Origin: Microthrixaceae bacterium
GTDB lineage: Bacteria > Actinomycetota > Acidimicrobiia > Acidimicrobiales > Microtrichaceae
NCBI GenBank assembly: GCA_020027475.1
Contig: JAHRAZ010000118.1
Span: 88,929-128,974, forward strand
Direction of reading: 5' to 3'
Length of the DNA: 40,046 bases
The notes under the pieces: model-generated
What the model was told of the DNA's origin: nothing
Seen by the model: the letters and a program-made list of their open reading frames with translations, nothing else
The model's database searches: none
Made by a program: the position numbers and the translations under genes
Part shown: one piece after another, positions 23,502 through 31,638 of the stretch
Layout of the letters: every line of letters begins with the position of its first letter
How positions within the stretch are numbered: position 1 is the first letter of the stretch

Positions 23502-25506
23502 AACTGAATCGCGAGGCTATCGCTTCCAGCGATTCCGGATTGGCAAGGGCTGCCGTATTGCGAACCGTCCGGCCGTTGACGATGTCGGACACGGCCAGTT
23601 CGGCCAGTTTTCCCGATCGCGTTCGAGGCAAGTCGGACACCGCCATCACCTCGGCAGGCACATGTCGGGGAGAACAGCCCGAGCGAATGCGGTTCTTCAC
23701 ATCCGCCAGGAGTTCATCCGAGAGATCCTGACCATCGGCCAACCTCAGCAACAACACGATGCTGACGTCATCATCGTGTTCCCTCCCGAACACCAGGGAT
23801 TCCAGCACTTCAGGTATCTGCTCGACCTGTCGGTAGATCTCGGCGGTCCCGATCCGCACACCACCGGGATTGAGGGTCGTGTCGGAACGCCCGTGGATGA
23901 CCACACCACCGTGCTCGGTCCACGTGGCAAAGTCCCCCTGAGCCCACAAACCGTCGAATCGTTCAAAGTAGGCAGCGGAATACCTGGGACCGACTTCACC
24001 CAGGGGACCGTCGTTCCAGAATCCGAGCGGCATCGAGGGAAAGGCTCCGGCACAGACCAACTCTCCCCTTTCACCGGCAGACGCACTGGATCCATCGTCG
24101 GCCAGCACATCAACACCCATGCCGAGTTGGGGTCCCTGGATTTCTCCCGACCAGACGGGCTTCGTGGGATCTCCGCCGACAAAACACCCGCACAGGTCGG
24201 TTCCGCCCGAGATCGAGGCCAAGTGCAGGCCGCTTGAGCCACAGCCCGGCGCCACCGCCTCATAGACCCAGTCAAAGGTCTCAGCAGCGAGCGGGGAACC
24301 CGTGGAGGCAAGGGTTTTCAGTGAGGACAGGTCCACGGATTCCGCCGGAACAAATCCCGATTTCTTCACGGCGTCGAGGTACTTGGCCGAAACTCCCAGA
24401 AAGCTGAGCTGCTCCCGTTGCACCAACTCCCAGAGACGACCGGGCCCCGGATGGAATGGGTTTCCCTCATAGAGAACCACCGTGGCCCCGGAAGCCGGCA
24501 TTGACGCCAGCCAGTTCCACATCATCCACCCGCAGGTGGTGAAGTAGCACACCCGGTCACCGCGCTTCACATCACAGTGAAGCTGTTGCTCCTTCAGGTG
24601 TTGAAGCAGAACCCCACCGGCTCGGTGGACGATGCATTTGGGAACACCGGTGGTGCCGGAACTGAACAGGATGTACCACGGATGATCGAACTCGGCGGGA
24701 ACATACTCCGGGTCTGCCGGGTCGTGGGGTTCGAGCCATTCGTCCCATCCGACAACAAGGGGTCCCCCGGGAACATCCGGCTCATCGGAGAGGAACGGCA
24801 GGATCACGCAGCGGTTGAGGTTGTTCAGACCAGAAACGATTTTCGACAACTCACCGCGGCGATCATGCGGAGTTCCTCCGTAGGTATAACCGTCTGCTGC
24901 CACCAGCACCTTCGGCTCGATCTGGCAGAAGCGGTCGAGCACACCGTCGGCACCGAAGTCGGGCGAAGCGGAGCTGAACACTGCACCGATCGAGGCCGCT
25001 GCGAGCATGACCAGATTCGTGGTCACGACATTGGGCATCCAGGCCGCCACCCGGTCCCCCGTGGCGACTCCCTCGGCTCGCAGTGCGGATGCGATCCGCC
25101 CGACCGCGCGGCGAGCGTCCCCGCGGCTCAATTCCTGCCTGCGGCCGGTTTCGTCAACACTCACGAACATCACATCGGTGTCCGGCAGATTCCCTCGACC
25201 CGCAGTGGATCCGTTCAGGATGATCTCTGCCACATTCAACCGGGTTCCCGGGAACCACTCGGTCGCCCCGAGGGCCTCCGATGGGGCAATTGCCGGCCCG
25301 ACCCGATCAACGCCGGGCAGGAGGTAATCGAACAGGCTGGACCAGAAGTCCTCGGGATTCTCCATCGACCAGCGGTGCAGTTCCGGCGTGTCACGCTCAG
25401 AGATTCCATGCGCACCGGAGGAAGCCTTGCGGAAACGCTCGATGTTGGATGCCCGCGCTCTGCTCTCAGGCGGCACCCACAGGGGCTCAGCCGAATCAGC
25501 CATCAT
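23491..25506 (-). CDS. Acetoacetyl-CoA synthetase
   Basis: A 671-residue ANL ligase of the acetoacetate-CoA ligase type. It is longer than FadD and similar to acetyl-CoA synthetase. WYILFSSGTTGVPKCIVHRAGG is the P-loop block (residues about 265-286), and FTTCGWMMWNWLAS is typical of acetoacetyl-CoA synthetases. SGGTDLCGCFVGG, GDFATWTEHGGVVIHGRSDTT and the C-terminal RTRSGKLAEL catalytic Lys region follow. It activates acetoacetate for use in ketone-body, lipid or polyhydroxyalkanoate metabolism. The N-terminus has TTG-ATG-ATG in a row; I give the first ATG (25506). The next gene upstream on the same strand (esterase) ends 38 bp before it, so they are likely co-transcribed. Confidence 0.9.
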   Translation of the reverse strand: MMADSAEPLWVPPESRARASNIERFRKASSGAHGISERDTPELHRWSMENPEDFWSSLFDYLLPGVDRVGPAIAPSEALGATEWFPGTRLNVAEIILNGSTAGRGNLPDTDVMFVSVDETGRRQELSRGDARRAVGRIASALRAEGVATGDRVAAWMPNVVTTNLVMLAAASIGAVFSSASPDFGADGVLDRFCQIEPKVLVAADGYTYGGTPHDRRGELSKIVSGLNNLNRCVILPFLSDEPDVPGGPLVVGWDEWLEPHDPADPEYVPAEFDHPWYILFSSGTTGVPKCIVHRAGGVLLQHLKEQQLHCDVKRGDRVCYFTTCGWMMWNWLASMPASGATVVLYEGNPFHPGPGRLWELVQREQLSFLGVSAKYLDAVKKSGFVPAESVDLSSLKTLASTGSPLAAETFDWVYEAVAPGCGSSGLHLASISGGTDLCGCFVGGDPTKPVWSGEIQGPQLGMGVDVLADDGSSASAGERGELVCAGAFPSMPLGFWNDGPLGEVGPRYSAAYFERFDGLWAQGDFATWTEHGGVVIHGRSDTTLNPGGVRIGTAEIYRQVEQIPEVLESLVFGREHDDDVSIVLLLRLADGQDLSDELLADVKNRIRSGCSPRHVPAEVMAVSDLPRTRSGKLAELAVSDIVNGRTVRNTAALANPESLEAIASRFSSTK

Positions 25507-25544
25507 CAACGCACGTCAAGGCGGGTCCTGAGAATGGAGACTCG

Positions 25545-26819
25545 TCAAGCGGTCGTGGACTGTGAGGCTTCTGCAAAGTCGCCTGAGTCGAGATACCGCT
25601 GATACATCTCGTTCAGAAAGCGCTCGACATACTCGATTGTGTGGTTGGTCCGAATACTCGGGAACACGTCGAACGCGTGCTGTGCACCTTCGATTTCGGC
25701 ATACACCACAGGATTGTCGGAGAATTCCGTCATCTTGGCAACGAACCGGCGGGCGCCCCGAACCGGCACGAGGACATCTTTGGTTCCGTGTATCACCATC
25801 ATTGGCGGAGCCTGGGTGTGGACCTGATCGATCGGCGAATAGGCGGACCATGAGTCAGGATCCGATTCCGGGTCTCCTGCCATGACGAACTGGGACATCA
25901 AGTCCACGAATTCCTGGTCTTCATCACCACCGCGGGTGAGCATGTCGTAGACCCCGTAGAACGGAACCCCCGCCTGGATCGAGGTGTCCGATCCTTCGAA
26001 GCCCGGCTGGAACTCGGGATCGTTCTCCGTGAGGGCCACCATGGCCGCAAGGTGCCCTCCGGCCGACCCGCCGGTGACCGCAATGAAGTTCGGGTCGACG
26101 TTGTATTCCTCGGCGTGCTCCCGAATCCAGACCAGCGCCCGCTTGCAGTCCTGGAGATGAACCGGCGACTTCACCTTCGGGCTGAGTCGATAGTTCACAT
26201 TGAAACCGACCCAGCCGTTGGCGGCCATGTAATTGAGCAGAGGAATACCCTGCTCTCGTTTGTCTCCGACCATCCATCCTCCGCCGTGGATCTGCATGAT
26301 CGCGGGGCGAAGCTGACCTCGCGCGGGAGGAACCGTGGGTTCGTAGACATCAAGCTTGAGTGAAACACCGTCGATGTTGGCGTATTGCACTCCGCGGGTG
26401 ATCCTGCGTTGTCCGGCGCCGGTAAAGAACGGAACAACCCGGGAAATCCTGGAGGTTCCCAGACGGTCATCAATTGCAGACTCCGGAACAACTCGCGACA
26501 CTGCTGCCCTCAGTGCGTCCTCGGCCCGATGGTGAGAGAGAATCGACTTCACGAGGGCGGCCGATGCACCTGCGGTGAGACCGAGACCGATGTAGTCGGC
26601 CGAGGTCAGCCCACCTCCACGGCGCGCTTTCCTGACCGCCGCAGCAGTGCGGAATCCCCAAATGCCCAATACGGCCGGGCCGGCCTCTCCCGTCATCCAC
26701 GACGAGAAGAACGACGGAACGGTCAGCACGCGGTTGTCCGAGCGCGGTGCAAACGTGTTGGCAGCGAGTATCGAGCGGACCATTCCTTGCCGGAGAAGGC
26801 GACTCTGCAGGATTCCCAT
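25545..26819 (-). CDS. Alpha/beta hydrolase, HSL-type esterase/lipase
   Basis: A 424-residue protein with an N-terminal helical region of about 130 residues that includes a hydrophobic stretch (YIGLGLTAGASAALVKSIL). A hormone-sensitive-lipase-type hydrolase domain follows: oxyanion-hole IHGGGWMVGD, nucleophile VTGGSAGGHLAA (first Gly where GDSAGG has Asp), and late MMVIHGTKDVLVPV (Asp) and GAQHAFDVF (His). It resembles the Lip esterases of mycobacteria. The ATG at 26819 was chosen because the coding character starts there; 56 more codons upstream are open but run into the divergent gene. It probably hydrolyses esters or acylglycerols at the membrane, upstream of the acetoacetyl-CoA synthetase. 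Confidence 0.88.
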   Translation of the reverse strand: MGILQSRLLRQGMVRSILAANTFAPRSDNRVLTVPSFFSSWMTGEAGPAVLGIWGFRTAAAVRKARRGGGLTSADYIGLGLTAGASAALVKSILSHHRAEDALRAAVSRVVPESAIDDRLGTSRISRVVPFFTGAGQRRITRGVQYANIDGVSLKLDVYEPTVPPARGQLRPAIMQIHGGGWMVGDKREQGIPLLNYMAANGWVGFNVNYRLSPKVKSPVHLQDCKRALVWIREHAEEYNVDPNFIAVTGGSAGGHLAAMVALTENDPEFQPGFEGSDTSIQAGVPFYGVYDMLTRGGDEDQEFVDLMSQFVMAGDPESDPDSWSAYSPIDQVHTQAPPMMVIHGTKDVLVPVRGARRFVAKMTEFSDNPVVYAEIEGAQHAFDVFPSIRTNHTIEYVERFLNEMYQRYLDSGDFAEASQSTTA

Positions 26820-26934
26820 GCGGCAAGTGTGCCACGTCATACCCGCCCAAACAGATTGCGGCAACACTGGGCGGTCCGCGAGTGATTGAATGGAACCTCG
26901 GGCGCACAATGGCCACTGCGGGAGGATGTCCGGG

Positions 26935-28536
26935 ATGGAACGACTGACGGGAATCGACGCCACGTTCTTGTACGTGGAAACCCACAACGCTCACATGCAC
27001 GTTGCGATGACCGGAATATACGACGTGTCATCGATGACCGGGGGCTACAGTTTCGAGGCGATCAAGGACCACATACGAAGCAGGCTCCAGCTCGTACCCC
27101 AGTTCACTCGTCGCCTGGTGCAAGTGCCGTTCAATCTCCATCATCCGGTGTGGATCGAGGACCCCGACTTCAATCTCGATTACCACGTGCGGCGCATCGG
27201 TTGCCCGGAACCCGGCGGTCGCCGGGAACTCGCGGAGGTCGCAGGCCAGATTGCGTCCATTCCCCTGGATCGCTCCTGCCCCTTGTGGGAGGCGTGGGTG
27301 ATCGAAGGTCTGAAACACGATCGGATCGGTTTCGTGGTCAAGATCCACCACGCTGCCATCGACGGAGCCTCGGGAGCCGAGATCATGACCCAGCTCTACG
27401 ACCTGACACCCGAAGGCCGGGAAATCGAGCCGGTTGACCGAATACCCGACAAGGTTCCCAGCGAGCAGGAACTTCTCACATACGCAGCCATTTCCAAGCT
27501 CAAACGCGTCCGGGACTCCGTCGGACTCATCCGCAGAACCGCTTCCACGGTGGACCAGATGGTTCGATCGGCGCGAAATCCCGAGTCACACCACGGCGCC
27601 GTACCGCTGACGGCACCACCGACGCGCTTGAATCAGTCGATAGGCCCACACCGCAAGGTCGCGTTCGCCCGCCTGCCGCTCGAGCGGGCCAAGGACGTCA
27701 AGGACGCACTCGGGGTGAAACTCAACGACGTCATCCTCGCCGTTTGTGCGGGAACCCTTCGCCGTTATCTCCAGCGCCACGAAGACCTTCCCGAAGAAGC
27801 ACTGATTGCGATGTGCCCGATCTCGGTTCGCACCGACGGGGACCTGCACGAGGGCGCAAACATGGTCTCCGGAATGTGGGCCTCCCTCGCCACCGACATC
27901 GAGGATCCAGGGGAACGCCTCGAAGCCATTTCGGAGAGCACTGCCGGGGCAAAGTCTGATCACGAAAGGGTCGGTGCCCACACCCTCACCGATTGGGCTG
28001 AATGGTCGGCGCCGCGAACCTTCGGGCTGGCCTCTCGACTCTACGGTTCGATGCACCTGGCCGAGAGCCTCGGCCCCATCCACAACGTGGTGATTTCCAA
28101 CGTGCCGGGTCCCCCGTTTCCGCTGTACATCGGTGGCGCGGAACTCGTTGCGGCCTACCCGATGGGTCCGGTGATGGATGGCGCCGGATTGAATATCACG
28201 GTGCTGTCGTATCGGGAACACATCGACATCGGTTTCATGGTCGACTCCGATCTCATCCCCGACGTCTGGGACATGGCCGATGACCTTCAAGCGGCCTTTG
28301 ATGAACTTGTCGCACTTGGAGGGGAAATCGATCCAACGCTCACAAAAGTGGCAGCACCGGTTACCGCCACTTCCAAATCGGCGAGACAGGCCACCAAGCC
28401 CGGACCGAAAGCCAGGTCCGGACCCAAAACGAAGTCTTCTGCGAAGAAGAACGGCTCGAAGTCCGCAAAGTCGAAAACCAGCAAGTCGAAAGCCGGGAAC
28501 TCCAAGGGCACCAAGAAGTCCAGCAAGGTCAGCTGA
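26935..28536 (+). CDS. WS/DGAT-type acyltransferase with a lysine/serine-rich tail
   Basis: A 533-residue wax-ester synthase/diacylglycerol acyltransferase-like protein. It begins MERLTGIDATFLYVE, has PLW at 116-118 and the catalytic HHAAIDG at 138-144, followed by KLNDVIL and NVVISNVPGPP. It would esterify an alcohol or diacylglycerol with acyl-CoA to make storage lipid. GGGAGG lies 9 nt before the ATG at 26935, which suits that start; the ATG at 26926 is too close to it. Residues about 481-533 form a Lys/Ser/Gly-rich tail resembling histone H1-like tails, not part of the family fold. It is divergent from the esterase. Confidence 0.9.
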   Translation: MERLTGIDATFLYVETHNAHMHVAMTGIYDVSSMTGGYSFEAIKDHIRSRLQLVPQFTRRLVQVPFNLHHPVWIEDPDFNLDYHVRRIGCPEPGGRRELAEVAGQIASIPLDRSCPLWEAWVIEGLKHDRIGFVVKIHHAAIDGASGAEIMTQLYDLTPEGREIEPVDRIPDKVPSEQELLTYAAISKLKRVRDSVGLIRRTASTVDQMVRSARNPESHHGAVPLTAPPTRLNQSIGPHRKVAFARLPLERAKDVKDALGVKLNDVILAVCAGTLRRYLQRHEDLPEEALIAMCPISVRTDGDLHEGANMVSGMWASLATDIEDPGERLEAISESTAGAKSDHERVGAHTLTDWAEWSAPRTFGLASRLYGSMHLAESLGPIHNVVISNVPGPPFPLYIGGAELVAAYPMGPVMDGAGLNITVLSYREHIDIGFMVDSDLIPDVWDMADDLQAAFDELVALGGEIDPTLTKVAAPVTATSKSARQATKPGPKARSGPKTKSSAKKNGSKSAKSKTSKSKAGNSKGTKKSSKVS

Positions 28537-28577
28537 CGGCCACGGCCCGAAAATACCGGAGTGCACGCGTATTGCAG

Positions 28578-28609
28578 CGTGTTCCAGTTTCTGCGTGTTC
28601 TAGTTTCTG
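28578..28609. repeat. 16-bp tandem duplication in the promoter of the FadD gene at 28613
   Basis: CGTGTTCCAGTTTCTG (28578-28593) is followed directly by CGTGTTCTAGTTTCTG (28594-28609), with one mismatch. The mismatch turns CAGTTT into TAGTTT (28601-28606), which sits 6 nt before the GTG start as a -10-like hexamer. The duplicated GTGTTC half could also be part of an operator. Confidence 0.8.
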
Positions 28610-28612
28610 GTT

Positions 28613-30253
28613 GTGGCGTACAACATCGCAGACCTTTTCGAACACACCGTTGATGCCGTGCCGGAGCGCATCGCACTGATCACCGACACGGGTGTTCGCC
28701 GAACCTTCGCCGAACTCGATGACCGGGCGAATCGGTTTGCTCACTACCTGTTGAGCCAGGGGGTGGCACCTGGGGATCACGTGGCAATTTACGCCATGAA
28801 CTCCGAGGCTTGGCTGCTTGCGATGCTCGGGAGCCTGAAGGTTCGTGCCGTACCGGTGAACGTGAATTTCCGATACGTGGAAGCTGAGCTCAAATACCTG
28901 CTGGACAACAGCGACTCGGTGGCCTGTGTGTTCGATGCGGAATACGCATCCCGCCTGGCCGCCGTGATTGACGACTTGCCGACACTCAATACCTGCATTC
29001 ACATCGGTGAAGGTACGGATGACGAGTCCACGACAGCACTGCAGAAAATGGAATCCACCAGCGTCGAAAATGCGATGGCATCGATGTCAGCCGAGCGCGA
29101 CTTCGGCGAACGCTCCGGTGATGATCAATTCATCATCTACACCGGTGGCACCACCGGCATGCCCAAGGGTGTGGTGTGGCGCAGCGAGGATATCTACTTC
29201 GCTCTTGGTCAGGGCATCGATGCCCTCACCGGAGAGCGTGTGGCCACTGAGTTCACCAAGGCCGAAGAGGCCGCTGCCGGTGGCGGGCTTGTCTTCTGCG
29301 TGATCCCGCCCCTGATGCACGGCGCAGCGCAGATAGCCACGCTCAGCCAGTGGTTCATCGGTTCCACGATCGTGTTGCTGACCAAGTTCGACGCCGAGTC
29401 GGTGTGGAACGCAGTGTCCGAACATGGAATCAACTCCACGATCGTCACTGGTGATGCCATTGCCAGGCCCTTGATCGAAATGCTGGAGGCCAATCCGGGC
29501 CGCTGGGATACTTCCAGCCTCCTGTCGCTCTCATCCAGCGCAGCACTGTTCTCGCAATCCGTGAAGGACCGCTTCCTGGAGGCGTTCCCCGACCTGGTGA
29601 TCACTGACTCCATCGGATCCACGGAGTCCGGCTTCAATGGCCTCACTTATGCTGAGAAGGGCGCCGTCACCCAGGGCGGTGGCCCCACGGTGGCGCCCGG
29701 AACGGATGTGGTGATTCTTGACGATGATCTGGCGCTGATCCCCAGGGGAGAAACGCGCCAAGGCATGATCGGGCGGGGCGGAAACATCCCGCTCGGCTAC
29801 CACAACGACGAGAAGAAGACAGCAGAGACCTTCGTGACCGCCCAGAACGGCGAGCGTTTCGCAGTTGCCGGAGACCTGGCGCACTGGACCGAAGAAGGCC
29901 GCATGGTGATGCTGGGGCGTGGAACGGTTTCGATCAACACCGGTGGCGAAAAAGTCTTTCCCGAGGAAGTCGAGCAGGCCTTGAAGGCTCACCCGGCTGT
30001 GTTCGACTGCCTGGTTGTAGGGGTACCCGATGAGCGCTGGGGTCAACGTGTCGCCTCCGTGGTGCAGTTCCGCGATGGAACCGAGGCATCACTGGAGGAG
30101 TTGGTTGAGCATGCACGGACTCACATTGCCGGCTACAAGATGCCGCGCGAAATGCATGTGGTGGAGGAGATCACGCGGTCACCGTCAGGCAAACCTGATT
30201 ACCGGTGGGCGAAGAGTCTGGCGGAATCCGCCGAGTTCAAGGTGAGTCCGTAG
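28613..30253 (+). CDS. Acyl-CoA synthetase (FadD19-like)
   Basis: A 546-residue ANL ligase. The P-loop is IIYTGGTTGMPKGVVWRSED, the form I associate with mycobacterial FadD19-like steroid-side-chain or branched fatty acyl-CoA ligases. DSIGSTESGFNG, RFAVAGDLAHWTEEG and RSPSGKPDYRWAK (catalytic Lys) follow. The start is a GTG at 28613, with TAGTTT 6 nt before it and no Shine-Dalgarno, so the mRNA is probably leaderless. The family start at YNIADLFE supports it. It is clearly related to the ligase at 34996-36600, suggesting paralogues for related substrates. The steroid or bile-acid role is inferred from the motif only. Confidence 0.88.
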   Translation: MAYNIADLFEHTVDAVPERIALITDTGVRRTFAELDDRANRFAHYLLSQGVAPGDHVAIYAMNSEAWLLAMLGSLKVRAVPVNVNFRYVEAELKYLLDNSDSVACVFDAEYASRLAAVIDDLPTLNTCIHIGEGTDDESTTALQKMESTSVENAMASMSAERDFGERSGDDQFIIYTGGTTGMPKGVVWRSEDIYFALGQGIDALTGERVATEFTKAEEAAAGGGLVFCVIPPLMHGAAQIATLSQWFIGSTIVLLTKFDAESVWNAVSEHGINSTIVTGDAIARPLIEMLEANPGRWDTSSLLSLSSSAALFSQSVKDRFLEAFPDLVITDSIGSTESGFNGLTYAEKGAVTQGGGPTVAPGTDVVILDDDLALIPRGETRQGMIGRGGNIPLGYHNDEKKTAETFVTAQNGERFAVAGDLAHWTEEGRMVMLGRGTVSINTGGEKVFPEEVEQALKAHPAVFDCLVVGVPDERWGQRVASVVQFRDGTEASLEELVEHARTHIAGYKMPREMHVVEEITRSPSGKPDYRWAKSLAESAEFKVSP

Positions 30254-30320
30254 ACGGGAATCCATGTCGGAATCCGCAGTCAGACCTCGTGATCCACGGC
30301 TCCCTCGGAACCAGCTGCGA

Positions 30321-31061
30321 TCAACCGGCCAGCAGGAGGATCCCGAGCAACACCATGAGTACAGCTCCACCGAGCCGCAAACGGTTGATCGAATCCTGGT
30401 CGACAACTGCACCGAGGGTATGGCCGACCGCAAGAAAGGCCATGTTCACCATCAGGGACGCAGCGACCATGCCGATCACCCAGCCGGGTGACCCGACTCC
30501 CCTTCGACCACTCATCACAATCGTGGCGAACGCGACAATGGTGACCGGGTTGACAGCCGTGATGCCGAAGAAACCAGCGGCCAGAACAAGACGTTCCGCC
30601 GGGGTTTCCGAGGTCATGGTGCAGCAGGTGTCGGTCGAAGTGTCCGCGGCTCCCAAATGAGCCAGGACCATGTCCGACTCGTTGCTCCGGCGAAGATCAG
30701 AAGCCGGCCCCGGCCCGATCGCCACCGCCGGAGCCAATTCCGGGATTGCAAGAGGTTCGGTTGGCTTCAGTTCACGCCAGGCCTGCAGCGCGATCCTGGT
30801 TGCCATCGCGCCGAGCACGATCACAGCGCCGATCTGCAACCAGGACTCAACGGGAGTGAGTACTCTTGCCGCTGCCACGCCGGCCACCGCCGCAAGCGTC
30901 GAGTACACGAGGTCGGCGCCCGCCACCCCGATGGCGGCCGGGTATCCACCCTTGAGGCCTCGGCGCAGTCCCTGATCCACCAGCAGCAGGGCAATCGGGC
31001 CCACGATGATCATCACCGGAATACCCGTTGCCAACCCGAGAAGCACATTCGAAATGTTCAT
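30321..31061 (-). CDS. LysE/RhtB-type amino-acid exporter
   Basis: A 246-residue membrane protein. The N-terminal VLLGLATGIPVMIIVGPIALLLVDQGLRRG is the LysE-family start and about five or six hydrophobic segments follow. GFFGITAVNPVTIVAF is a conserved inner segment. A hydrophilic loop of about 60 residues (100-160) with a Cys pair (DTCCTMTS) divides the two halves. It would export an amino acid or a small metabolite across the inner membrane. It is divergent from an Lrp-family regulator, with 53 bp between the start codons, and the shared region carries a perfect inverted repeat. The classic LysE/LysG-like arrangement suggests substrate-responsive control. Confidence 0.87.
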   Translation of the reverse strand: MNISNVLLGLATGIPVMIIVGPIALLLVDQGLRRGLKGGYPAAIGVAGADLVYSTLAAVAGVAAARVLTPVESWLQIGAVIVLGAMATRIALQAWRELKPTEPLAIPELAPAVAIGPGPASDLRRSNESDMVLAHLGAADTSTDTCCTMTSETPAERLVLAAGFFGITAVNPVTIVAFATIVMSGRRGVGSPGWVIGMVAASLMVNMAFLAVGHTLGAVVDQDSINRLRLGGAVLMVLLGILLLAG

Positions 31062-31117
31062 GTACCCGAGTATGCCGGGGTCTCAAGTGGGTTTCAGAGG
31101 GTACAGTCGGGTACATG
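31059..31117. promoter_or_regulatory. Symmetric divergent promoter/operator for LysE and Lrp
   Basis: CATGTACCCGA (31059-31069) and TCGGGTACATG (31107-31117) are perfect 11-bp inverted copies, each including the start codon of its gene. On either strand the order is hexamer (CATACT for lysE, TACAGT for lrp), then CGGGTAC, then ATG. This fits two leaderless promoters overlapped by identical regulator sites. Confidence 0.65.
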
Positions 31118-31579
31118 CGCACAATTTCCGGGGATTCCCAAGTATTCGACGAGGTTGACCGGCTTATCCTCGACGACCTCCGCGAAACGGCCCGAATCAC
31201 ATGGACAGAACTGGGTCAGCGGATCGGTCTGAGCGCCACAGCAACTGCCGACCGCGTGCGCCGCCTCGAGGGTCTCGGCGTGCTTCGGGGCTACCACGCC
31301 GAGATAGACCTCTCCGCTCTGGGTATCGGACTGCGGGCCATAACCGAGATCCGGCTCAACCGCGACGCTGACATCAAGGCATTCGAGAGCAGGCTCGCAG
31401 AAACCACACAGGTCCAGAGTGCGATGCACGTAACAGGCAGATTCGACTACGCGCTCTTCCTGGCGTGCGAGGACGTCCCGACTCTTGACCATCTTCTGAT
31501 CAGGTGGCGTGAGGAGGACGGCGTGGAAGAATTTTCCACACGCATCATCCTGCGGGAAGTGGATCTCTGGAACGGCTGA
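31115..31579 (+). CDS. Lrp/AsnC-family transcriptional regulator
   Basis: A 154-residue regulator. The N-terminal helix-turn-helix reads DRLILDDLRETARITWTELG, then QRIGLSATATADRVRRLEGLG. The C-terminal RAM (amino-acid-binding) domain follows, with VTGRFDYALFLACEDV and FSTRIILREV. The ATG at 31115 was chosen because it matches the family start and TACAGT lies 7 nt upstream; the open frame extends to 31028 but overlaps the promoter and the lysE start. It most probably regulates the divergent exporter and itself through the inverted repeat at 31059-31117. Its effector is unknown. Confidence 0.92.
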   Translation: MRTISGDSQVFDEVDRLILDDLRETARITWTELGQRIGLSATATADRVRRLEGLGVLRGYHAEIDLSALGIGLRAITEIRLNRDADIKAFESRLAETTQVQSAMHVTGRFDYALFLACEDVPTLDHLLIRWREEDGVEEFSTRIILREVDLWNG

Positions 31580-31638
31580 GATCGCATGCTGGCGGAGGCG
31601 ATTGGCATCGCGTTCCCCCGAGTCGTCGACCGAGATGA

